Position numbers and translations under genes: made by a program. Shown here piece after piece: positions 1-4,564 of a DNA stretch of 21,308 bases (position 1 is its first letter; every line of letters starts with the position of its first letter). This DNA is from a virus: IMG/VR virus record IMGVR_UViG_3300030090_005192, positions 1 through 21,308 of that record, one strand, 5' to 3'. A model generated the notes under the pieces. The model did not search any database and was not told where the DNA came from. It saw only the letters and a list, made by a program, of their open reading frames with translations.

Positions 1-13
1 TGGTACCATTTAT

Positions 14-187
14 TTATAAACATTTTTTATGCTCTGTATACCATTGAGGTAACATTACCTTAGGCTTATTTTCTGTACCTAAGATAATCATTGATTGATC
101 TTTGTTCGTGGTTTTTTTTCCACATTTCCTACATATAGGATATTCTTTTATCATTGACTCTCGCCATTCTTTAAATGTTTTACTCAT
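14..187 (-). CDS. small Cys-containing hypothetical protein (57 aa)
   Basis: Read directly from the minus strand: ATG at 187-185, TAA at 16-14, 57 residues. It has a CRKC pair at residues 19-22 and another Cys at 56, so it could bind a metal, although a full four-ligand set is not evident. The stop of the upstream 35-aa gene directly abuts this ATG (TAAATG), so translation is probably coupled, and the reading frame continues the leftward operon. The product is basic (many Lys) and lacks a signal peptide or membrane segment. No family was recognised. The gene is supported by its position, the coupled start and the resemblance of its CxxC pair to those of its neighbours. Its small size is the main doubt. 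Confidence 0.55.
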   Translation of the reverse strand: MSKTFKEWRESMIKEYPICRKCGKKTTNKDQSMIILGTENKPKVMLPQWYTEHKKCL

Positions 188-295
188 TTATTTTCCTAAT
201 TCAAAATTAATTTTGTCTTTTTCTATTTGATCTTCGCAATAATCACAGGCAAAATCATCTTGCCATGATTCTTTTCTGCATTCACATTTACTCAT
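188..295 (-). CDS. mini zinc-ribbon-like protein (35 aa)
   Basis: Minus-strand gene with ATG at 295-293 and TAA at 190-188. The 35 residues contain C4-x-C6, a 10-residue gap, then C17-x-x-C20, which is a plausible four-cysteine zinc site. The same CxC...CxxC layout is seen in the 34-aa gene at 1388-1492. The start overlaps the stop of the upstream gene (ATGA overlap, 4 nt) and its own stop abuts the next ATG, so it sits in a coupled three-gene block. Such tiny zinc ribbons are common in phage early regions and often modulate host transcription or nuclease complexes. Here function is unknown. Confidence 0.55.
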   Translation of the reverse strand: MSKCECRKESWQDDFACDYCEDQIEKDKINFELGK

Positions 296-588
296 AAGTT
301 TAACTTCATTTGATTTAAGTGAAACTTTTTAGCTTGTTCATGGTTTTCTTCTACCCATACTTGTGCTTTTATTGGATCTGATTTATACCATTGATGTACT
401 AATTCTTCTATAACATTAGGATACAAGCTACTGTCTTCGCTTTTGTCGAAGTAATCTGTTATGTCATAGACTAAATCTCTGATTGAATTGTCAAATTTTT
501 CTTTACTGATGTCTAGATCTTTTCGCATTTGTTGTTCTGCTATGTCTAGTTCTACATCGAATTCTATTTTCCCTTCTAAGTTATCCAT
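292..588 (-). CDS. acidic hypothetical protein (98 aa)
   Basis: Minus-strand gene of 98 residues, mostly charged and predicted helical, with no cysteine cluster and no membrane segment. The start at 588 (MDNLEGK) is chosen because an AGGAGAG ribosome binding site lies about 4 nt upstream. The open frame extends to a GTG at 657, but that codon lies inside a perfect palindrome and has no binding site. The stop overlaps the next gene by 4 nt. It is the first gene after the terminator-like structure at 654-706, so it either needs its own promoter (none is obvious) or is expressed by read-through. No family was recognised. Confidence 0.65.
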   Translation of the reverse strand: MDNLEGKIEFDVELDIAEQQMRKDLDISKEKFDNSIRDLVYDITDYFDKSEDSSLYPNVIEELVHQWYKSDPIKAQVWVEENHEQAKKFHLNQMKLNL

Positions 589-653
589 TTCTCTCCTAAA
601 TTTGAAGTTTTTAAAATTACAGCCACTCTGAATATCATCGTGACCTTCCCAAA

Positions 654-689
654 GCACACTCGCATAAAAAATTTTTTATGCGAGTGTGC
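654..689. repeat. perfect 36-bp palindrome
   Basis: Two 18-nt arms (654-671 and 672-689) are exact reverse complements with no spacer: GCACACTCGCATAAAAAA followed by its complement. The arm 680-689 is also one side of the UUCG hairpin at 679-706, so in a leftward transcript the two structures compete for the same bases. Confidence 0.9.
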
Positions 690-706
690 CCGAAGACACA
701 CCCGCA
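679..706 (-). terminator. Rho-independent terminator with UUCG loop (leftward)
   Basis: In the leftward transcript this segment folds as GCGGGTGTGTC, loop TTCG, GGCACACTCGC: 11 pairs (two G-U) plus an outer T-A, closed by the very stable C(UUCG)G tetraloop. The pairs that are G-U on the minus strand are A-C mismatches on the plus strand, so the structure is built for the leftward RNA. A six-T run follows about 8 nt later. It lies 11 nt after the stop of the 194-aa gene. Confidence 0.75.
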
Positions 707-716
707 CTCAAAGGAG

Positions 717-1301
717 TTATTTCTTTCTATTAGCTGTTTGTCTATCAACTTTTTCTCGTACTGATTCTTTTTGATTTTCGTATATCTCAGTATCTTTATT
801 GTAGTCAATTTGACCCACTGATATGTGATCTTCGTGATTATGTATCTGACTTTCTTCAACTACATTCTCATATATCCCTTGATTAGATGCTTTCATAGCC
901 CATTTTCTAGACTTTAGTTCATCTAATTCTTCTTGGATATCTTCACTAGCTGACTTTGAGTCTTCACTAGCTAACATATTCTGAAGATTTTGTATTCTAT
1001 CGTTAGTGGGTTTTATATCATCTTCCCAAGTATATTCTTTAGTTCCTAAAGCTATAGTTGGATTTGATCTCGCCCACTTAGAATAATTGTCAGGGTCGTG
1101 CATGAAGTCAATCTCATTGAATACAAATATGTATCTCAATTTATCTCCTTTTCTCATGATCACATTTCCTTGTTTGTCTTTTAAGTCGTACTTTAGATTC
1201 CATGGACTTGCCAATGGTTTCTTAAGGGTATGATGTTTATAGTTCTGCCCTTCGTACATACTGTAATTTTTAAACTGTGTATTATAATTATTTATAGCCA
1301 T
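717..1301 (-). CDS. hypothetical protein (194 aa)
   Basis: Minus-strand gene starting at 1301, with AGGAG about 4 nt upstream of the ATG. The N-terminal half (residues about 1-90) is mixed alpha/beta and aromatic-rich. A central helical, glutamate/lysine-rich stretch (about 95-135) could be a short coiled coil, and the C-terminus is strongly charged and probably flexible. There are no Cys pairs, unlike most of its neighbours. It is flanked by hairpins on both sides (1328-1387 upstream, 654-706 downstream), so it may form its own transcription unit or be fed by read-through. No family was recognised; it could be a phage early or DNA-associated protein. Confidence 0.7.
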   Translation of the reverse strand: MAINNYNTQFKNYSMYEGQNYKHHTLKKPLASPWNLKYDLKDKQGNVIMRKGDKLRYIFVFNEIDFMHDPDNYSKWARSNPTIALGTKEYTWEDDIKPTNDRIQNLQNMLASEDSKSASEDIQEELDELKSRKWAMKASNQGIYENVVEESQIHNHEDHISVGQIDYNKDTEIYENQKESVREKVDRQTANRKK

Positions 1302-1327
1302 AACTCTCCTATTAAGCTATTATTTGT

Positions 1328-1350
1328 AAAAACTGAAGTTACTAACTTCT
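1328..1350 (-). terminator. short hairpin plus T-run terminator (leftward)
   Basis: In the leftward direction GAAGTT-AGT-AACTTC (1349-1335) forms a 6-bp stem with a 3-nt loop. It is followed 2 nt later by five T residues (complement of 1332-1328). It lies between the 34-aa gene and the 194-aa gene and directly after the larger stem at 1351-1387. Confidence 0.5.
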
Positions 1351-1387
1351 GTAAGGGATCGGTGCCCTTGAGGTACCGATACCTTAC
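1351..1387. repeat. long imperfect hairpin (16 possible pairs)
   Basis: On the plus strand GTAAGG pairs with CCTTAC, one G/A mismatch follows, then ATCGGTGCC pairs with GGTACCGAT (one G-T) around the 5-nt loop CTTGA. It begins exactly next to the stop codon of the minus-strand gene at 1388. In the leftward RNA it is interrupted by two mismatches but is still strong. It may stabilise the 3' end of the upstream message or act together with the adjacent terminator. Confidence 0.8.
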
Positions 1388-1492
1388 CTAGCTATTCTTT
1401 GTTATTTTGCAAGACTCACAGATGATATCTACATCATTAGTTCTTTCTTGCAATTCTTGACATCTACAATGTTCTTTGATTATGCTTTTCAT
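1388..1492 (-). CDS. mini zinc-ribbon-like protein (34 aa)
   Basis: Minus-strand gene, ATG at 1492-1490 and TAG at 1390-1388. AGGAG lies about 6 nt upstream, inside the end of the previous gene, with only 1 nt between the stop at 1494 and this start. The 34 residues hold C9-x-C11, 13 residues, then C25-x-x-C28, a likely four-cysteine zinc site matching the design of the 35-aa protein at 188-295. The protein is too short for any other fold. No family name can be assigned. Its strong ribosome binding site and tight coupling favour a real gene. Confidence 0.65.
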   Translation of the reverse strand: MKSIIKEHCRCQELQERTNDVDIICESCKITKNS

Positions 1493-1493
1493 A

Positions 1494-1811
1494 TTATTCT
1501 CCTATGTATCTAATGTATTGTATTTTGTGTAGTGGGTGGAGTAGGTTATCGTCTTCATCTGAGCAATTCTCATCATAATTTCCGATAACTGATCCACAAG
1601 TCACACAATTCAGCATTCCATGATCTAGTAAATCATTTTCTGCTTGTATGTATTCTGCTGATAGCCACTCATGTTCTATCACAGGATCTAAAGCTTTCAT
1701 TTCAGTCAGACTCATGTTATTTTCATACAGGAAGTCCGATAGTGCTTGATCGTTTGGATCCTTGCTAGATTGATATTCTGCGGGTGGTAGTTTAATGTAT
1801 TTGATATCCAT
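1494..1811 (-). CDS. hypothetical protein with C-terminal CxxC (105 aa)
   Basis: Minus-strand gene starting at 1811 with an AAAGGAG ribosome binding site. The first two-thirds is acidic and helical. The last third carries C69-x-x-C72, then C83, H92 and H95, which could form a zinc site of mixed Cys/His ligands. The upstream gene stops 2 nt before this start and the downstream gene starts 1 nt after its stop, so it is central to a four-gene coupled block (2238 to 1388). No family was recognised. The protein is negatively charged overall, a trait of phage proteins that mimic DNA or bind host enzymes, but that is speculation. Confidence 0.7.
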   Translation of the reverse strand: MDIKYIKLPPAEYQSSKDPNDQALSDFLYENNMSLTEMKALDPVIEHEWLSAEYIQAENDLLDHGMLNCVTCGSVIGNYDENCSDEDDNLLHPLHKIQYIRYIGE

Positions 1812-1813
1812 AA

Positions 1814-1993
1814 TTATTCTCCTTTATGGTTTATTTTATAAATTGGTATGAAGAATTCGTAACAACAGTTATTGTGTTGTATTATTTCTTCACAAGACTC
1901 ACAATCATAGTTTCTATATCCTGAGTCGTATGTATGGTCGGGGGATTGGCAATCTTCCCAACTGATTTTGTCTAGTAAGATTTTGTTTACCAT
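1814..1993 (-). CDS. small Cys-rich hypothetical protein (59 aa)
   Basis: Minus-strand gene, ATG at 1993-1991 and TAA at 1816-1814, with TAGGAG about 8 nt upstream. It overlaps the end of the preceding gene by 7 nt. Cysteines at 15, 31, 34, 43 and 44 include a CESC pair like that of the 34-aa protein, so zinc binding is likely. It is rich in aromatic residues, with a hydrophobic patch near the C-terminus that is too short for a membrane helix. No family was recognised. Confidence 0.65.
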   Translation of the reverse strand: MVNKILLDKISWEDCQSPDHTYDSGYRNYDCESCEEIIQHNNCCYEFFIPIYKINHKGE

Positions 1994-2238
1994 TTTATTT
2001 CTCCTAAATCTTTATTGTATTGTAAACGGGTTTCAATTTTATTGTTAATGATGTCTTGCATTAAAGTCACTTGAGCTCTTTTAAGCTGATCTAGAGTTTG
2101 ACAGTCTTCGCACTTATATGCATGTAACGCGGGACAAGTACCACCACAACATATTTCCTTGTTTGTTTCATCAAACCCAAAATGATCGCCTATGAATGTG
2201 TTGCATGATTGGCAAAGTTGATAATTGATTGTATCCAT
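1987..2238 (-). CDS. Cys-rich zinc-ribbon-like protein (83 aa)
   Basis: First gene of the leftward operon. The start at 2238 (MDTINYQL) has AAGGAG about 7 nt upstream and is preferred over an in-frame ATG at 2280, which lacks a binding site. Seven cysteines (9, 12, 30, 31, 35, 43, 46) with two CxxC pairs (CQSC, CEDC) indicate one or two zinc sites in residues 9-46. A charged helix with possible coiled-coil character follows (about 48-75). It overlaps the next gene by 7 nt. It is served by the consensus promoter at 2628-2657 through a leader of about 380 nt. No family was recognised. Confidence 0.7.
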   Translation of the reverse strand: MDTINYQLCQSCNTFIGDHFGFDETNKEICCGGTCPALHAYKCEDCQTLDQLKRAQVTLMQDIINNKIETRLQYNKDLGEIKW

Positions 2239-2285
2239 GATTAACTCCTTTAAGTTATATTTATAAAGAATACAGCCCACTAAAC

Positions 2286-2350
2286 ATCTTTTCTCTTTTG
2301 CTCATAAAAATGCACAAAAGTTACACATAAAAAAGCAAAAGAGAAAAGAT
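2286..2350. repeat. 17-bp perfect inverted repeat, 31-nt spacer
   Basis: ATCTTTTCTCTTTTGCT at 2286-2302 is exactly complementary to 2334-2350. One arm is pure-purine-like and the other pyrimidine-rich. It lies in the untranslated leader of the leftward operon, about 50-110 nt before the first start codon. It could form a stem-loop in that RNA or bind a protein as DNA. It is not followed by a T-run in either direction. Confidence 0.85.
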
Positions 2351-2365
2351 AAAATTGAACTAATC

Positions 2366-2383
2366 AGCCCGCTCCGTCGGGCT
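2366..2383. repeat. GC-rich hairpin (6 bp)
   Basis: AGCCCG-CTCCGT-CGGGCT forms a perfect 6-bp stem with a 6-nt loop, unusually GC-rich for its surroundings. It resembles a terminator stem, but no T-run follows immediately on either strand. It pairs up with the next hairpin at 2387-2407. Confidence 0.7.
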
Positions 2384-2386
2384 CTA

Positions 2387-2407
2387 GCGAAAATCTCCGA
2401 TTTTTGC
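2387..2407. repeat. 9-bp hairpin
   Basis: GCGAAAATC-TCC-GATTTTTGC forms nine pairs (one G-T) around a 3-nt loop. It lies 3 nt from the hairpin at 2366-2383. On the plus strand the pair could act as a terminator whose T-run is inside the second stem; this is uncertain. Confidence 0.6.
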
Positions 2408-2495
2408 AACAAAAAATTTAAATGATAGCTATGTTATTCTTCTGCAATGGTTGTTCGCTGATAGCTTTGGGGTATAGCTTGTGTTTTCTCCCTTT

Positions 2496-2507
2496 TATGT
2501 ATACATA
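2496..2507. repeat. 12-bp palindrome TATGTATACATA
   Basis: A perfect dyad inside the leader of the leftward operon, of the size of a typical dimeric regulator site. It is unrelated in sequence to the AGCT motifs around it. Only the symmetry supports it. Confidence 0.4.
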
Positions 2508-2568
2508 CCTGTGACAAAATTTTTTTTGCAAAAGGGACTTGCGATGGCTGTAGCTACTATATAGCTAA

Positions 2569-2595
2569 TTGCTCTCCCTCTTACGGGGAGAGCAA
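2569..2595. repeat. 10-bp hairpin in leftward leader
   Basis: TTGCTCTCCC (2569-2578) pairs exactly with GGGAGAGCAA (2586-2595), plus one T-G pair, around the loop CTTAC. It lies about 25-50 nt after the expected start of the leftward transcript. The 8-mer AGCTAATT occurs directly repeated at 2563 and 2596, bracketing the hairpin. There is no following T-run, so it is more likely an RNA-stability or regulatory stem than a terminator. Confidence 0.75.
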
Positions 2596-2627
2596 AGCTA
2601 ATTATGGTATTCTTCTCTCGCTATAGC

Positions 2628-2657
2628 ATTATATAGCTATATTGCAAAGGGTGTCAA
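2628..2657 (-). promoter_or_regulatory. consensus sigma70-type promoter, leftward
   Basis: On the minus strand TTGACA (2657-2652), an 18-bp spacer and TATAAT (2633-2628) match the housekeeping sigma consensus at all twelve positions. Transcription would start near 2621 and read the small-gene operon after a leader of about 380 nt. The palindrome ATATAGCTATAT overlaps the spacer and -10 box, suggesting operator control. An exact match implies a strong, early promoter recognised by unmodified host polymerase. Confidence 0.85.
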
Positions 2658-2683
2658 TACAAGGAAAGCTTGAAAAATGGACG

Positions 2684-2744
2684 GATAGGGGGAATTGTTT
2701 AGAATAGATAATTATATGTGAATATTTATTTGCTCCCCCCTATC
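2684..2744. repeat. G-tract inverted repeat flanking an A+T-rich loop
   Basis: GATAGGGGG (2684-2692) is complementary to CCCCCTATC (2736-2744), nine pairs, separated by 43 bp that are almost all A and T. It lies just before the rightward promoter and 65 bp before the small terminase gene. It could be a protein-binding site, a packaging signal or a chance hairpin. Confidence 0.6.
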
Positions 2745-2756
2745 ACGAGAGAAAGG

Positions 2757-2785
2757 TTGACTATGAAAGCCAACAATATTATTAT
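2757..2785 (+). promoter_or_regulatory. near-consensus promoter for packaging/head operon
   Basis: TTGACT (2757-2762), a 17-bp spacer and TATTAT (2780-2785) match the sigma70 consensus at 10 of 12 positions. The expected start near 2792 leaves a very short leader holding AGGAGG (2795-2800) before the ATG at 2809. It is the only clear promoter for the rightward operon in the window. Confidence 0.7.
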
Positions 2786-2808
2786 ATTGTAAGTAGGAGG
2801 GCAGGTCA

Positions 2809-3243
2809 ATGGCATTTAATGATAAAGAAAAAGCCCAAATAAAGGCTCATTTTTTAAAAGAATACGATAAAACGAAGACAGTTTCCACGGCAATAAGTGG
2901 ATTACCTATTCACAGGAAGACACTTTATAATTGGTTTAGAGATGATCCTGACTTTAAGCAGGAATTTGATGATGCAAAACTAGCAATTGGAGAAAGTTTA
3001 GAGAGTAAAGCTTTTACTTTGATAGATAAAATGATAGAAAAAGGTGATTATGGGAAGCCTGTTTTATTAATAACCATGCTAAATGCCCACTTACCTGAAA
3101 GATATAGACAGCAAGAAAATGCAGGTGAGGATTCTAGACAGCTTATTTCAGAGTTTAGAAGGATGGCAAAGGGCAAAAAGGCTAAAAAACCTAAGGTAGT
3201 TAAGGAAGCAGAGGACATAATTAATGACTCAGACAGCAAATGA
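2809..3243 (+). CDS. terS: terminase small subunit (probable)
   Basis: The 144-aa protein lies directly before the large terminase, the standard position of the DNA-recognition subunit of the packaging motor. Residues about 20-50 look like a helix-turn-helix: a helix, a GLP turn, then HRKTLYNWF and DDPDFKQEFDDA, the pattern seen in many phage small terminases. Residues about 55-95 form helices suitable for oligomerisation, and the C-terminus is Lys-rich (KGKKAKKPK) and probably contacts DNA or the large subunit. The start has AGGAGG 8 nt upstream. Its 3' end overlaps the large terminase by 20 nt. The expected DNA target would be a site in the nearby control region. Assignment rests on motif style and synteny. 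Confidence 0.8.
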   Translation: MAFNDKEKAQIKAHFLKEYDKTKTVSTAISGLPIHRKTLYNWFRDDPDFKQEFDDAKLAIGESLESKAFTLIDKMIEKGDYGKPVLLITMLNAHLPERYRQQENAGEDSRQLISEFRRMAKGKKAKKPKVVKEAEDIINDSDSK

Positions 3244-4564
3244 GTTAACAGATTTCCTTTATGAGAAGGTAGGCTTTGAACCTACCGACGAACAAAGGCA
3301 AATCTTAGACTCAGATAAAAGATTTACACTAGTAGCAGGTGGAGAACAAGCAGGAAAAAGCATGATAGCTAGTAAATTTCTGCTTAGAAAGATTTTTGAA
3401 ACAGAAGAAAAAGGCCTGTATTGGTTAGTTGCTGCCGACTATGGTAGAACTAGAGCTGAATTTGAATACTTAATAGAAGATTTTGGTAAGCTAAATCTTT
3501 TAAAGAAGGCATCTAAAAGAGTAGATCCTGGCAGAATAGAACTTGCCGATGGTACTGTGATAGAAACCAAGTCAGCAAAAGACCCTCGTACCCTAGCTAT
3601 GAGAGCACCCGATGGAATTATTGGTTGTGAGGCTAGTCAGCTAGACTTAGAAAGTTATTACAGAATAAGAGGTAGATGTGCACCTAAAGGAGCATGGATG
3701 TTTCTAGCAGGAACATTTGAAGGTAGCCTTGGTTGGTACCCTTCGTTATTTCAATCATGGAAGTATGGAGATAAAGACGAAAAATCTTTTTCCCTGCCCT
3801 CTTATACAAATAAACATTTATACCCGGGAGGCAAAAATGATCCTGAAATACAAAAACTTAAAAATGAGGCTAGTGATGATTTCTTTATGGAAAGGATTGA
3901 AGGTATTCCTTCGCCACCTACGGGAATCGTCTTCCAAGAATTCCGAAGTGACAGACATATATCGGAAGAAGCTAAGTATATTCCAAGCGAACCCGTACAC
4001 TTGTGGATCGACCCGGGGTATGCAGGCGGCTATGCTATCGAAGCGATACAGATCGTCAATGACCAAGTTAGGATTATCGACGAGGTTTACGAAAAATCCC
4101 TCATTACAGAAGAAATGATTAATATTTGTCAGAATAGAGAGTGGTGGAATGATGTACAGTTCGGAGTAATTGATGTAGCAGGGTATCAGCATCAGGCTAT
4201 GGCAGCTCCTGCAGAAGTTTGGTTAAATGAAACAGGATTATTTCTTGATTCTGAGAAAGTTAAGATTAATGATGGTACAGAAAAGTTAAAATCTATGTTA
4301 AAACTTGCTCCTAATGGAGAGCCAAGACTAATAATTAACCCACAATGTAAGGGAATATTGTCAGAATTTGGAGCAGCACCTAATCCGTTTAATGGACAGA
4401 CACTTGTTTACAAATGGAAAACAGATCGTGATGGAAATATAGTTGGCAATCAGCCCGAAGATAAGTATAATCATGGTGTCAAAGCCGTAATTTATGGTTT
4501 AATTAATCATTTTGGTTACGCACATATAGAAAATAGAACATCAATCCGTGTAAGGAGATGGTAA
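3224..4564 (+). CDS. terL: terminase large subunit
   Basis: ATP-driven DNA translocase and headful/cos nuclease of the packaging motor (446 aa, a usual length). The ATPase half shows Walker A GGEQAGKS (residues 39-46), a Walker B-like strand IIGCE (132-136, catalytic E136, with Cys where Asp is usual) and the coupling motif LAGTFEG (161-167). The nuclease half (RNase H fold) shows WIDPG with D263, VIDVAG with D317, and a third motif around D413 with YNHGVKA (415-421), where a Lys (K420) sits at the usual 'NHxxDA' Asp. The gene overlaps the small subunit by 20 nt and shares one base with the portal start. A stretch at about 3901-4200, around the first nuclease motif, is richer in GC than the flanks. 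Confidence 0.93.
   Translation: MTQTANELTDFLYEKVGFEPTDEQRQILDSDKRFTLVAGGEQAGKSMIASKFLLRKIFETEEKGLYWLVAADYGRTRAEFEYLIEDFGKLNLLKKASKRVDPGRIELADGTVIETKSAKDPRTLAMRAPDGIIGCEASQLDLESYYRIRGRCAPKGAWMFLAGTFEGSLGWYPSLFQSWKYGDKDEKSFSLPSYTNKHLYPGGKNDPEIQKLKNEASDDFFMERIEGIPSPPTGIVFQEFRSDRHISEEAKYIPSEPVHLWIDPGYAGGYAIEAIQIVNDQVRIIDEVYEKSLITEEMINICQNREWWNDVQFGVIDVAGYQHQAMAAPAEVWLNETGLFLDSEKVKINDGTEKLKSMLKLAPNGEPRLIINPQCKGILSEFGAAPNPFNGQTLVYKWKTDRDGNIVGNQPEDKYNHGVKAVIYGLINHFGYAHIENRTSIRVRRW

Larger units (their letters stand above)
2425..2642. repeat. array of AGCT-centred ATAGCT motifs (candidate operators)
   Basis: Within 218 bp the core AGCT occurs seven times (starting at 2427, 2463, 2476, 2552, 2563, 2596 and 2635), usually as ATAGCT. 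The best copies are palindromes: ATAGCTAT (2425-2432) and ATATAGCTATAT (2631-2642). A related palindrome, GCTATAGC, lies at 2620-2627. The 12-bp copy falls in the spacer and -10 box of the left promoter, and GCTATAGC falls at its expected start site, so a repressor or activator binding here would control leftward transcription. Confidence 0.5.
2239..2808. promoter_or_regulatory. divergent non-coding control region
   Basis: About 570 bp with no credible gene on either strand lies between the leftward small-gene operon and the rightward packaging/head operon. It holds both main promoters, repeated AGCT-centred motifs, several palindromes and hairpins, and long inverted repeats, each listed separately. 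It sits directly upstream of the small terminase gene, where many phages place their packaging recognition site, so part of it may be a pac or cos site. It could also hold operators for an early/late switch. Confidence 0.8.

Noticed and set aside
1-9. Possible next minus-strand gene starting at the ATG at 9-7
   Set aside because: Only three codons are inside the window and no ribosome binding site is visible, so it cannot be supported.
635-859. 74-residue minus-strand frame across the palindrome
   Set aside because: It overlaps the better supported 194-aa gene in another frame, runs through the terminator palindrome and has no ribosome binding site.
2366-2407. Strong plus-strand terminator
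   Set aside because: The two hairpins look terminator-like, but there is no rightward gene upstream and the T-run lies inside the second stem, so they are listed as hairpins only.
3818-4192. 124-residue minus-strand and 133-residue plus-strand frames inside the large terminase
   Set aside because: Both are shadows of the terminase frame, which carries all the catalytic motifs.
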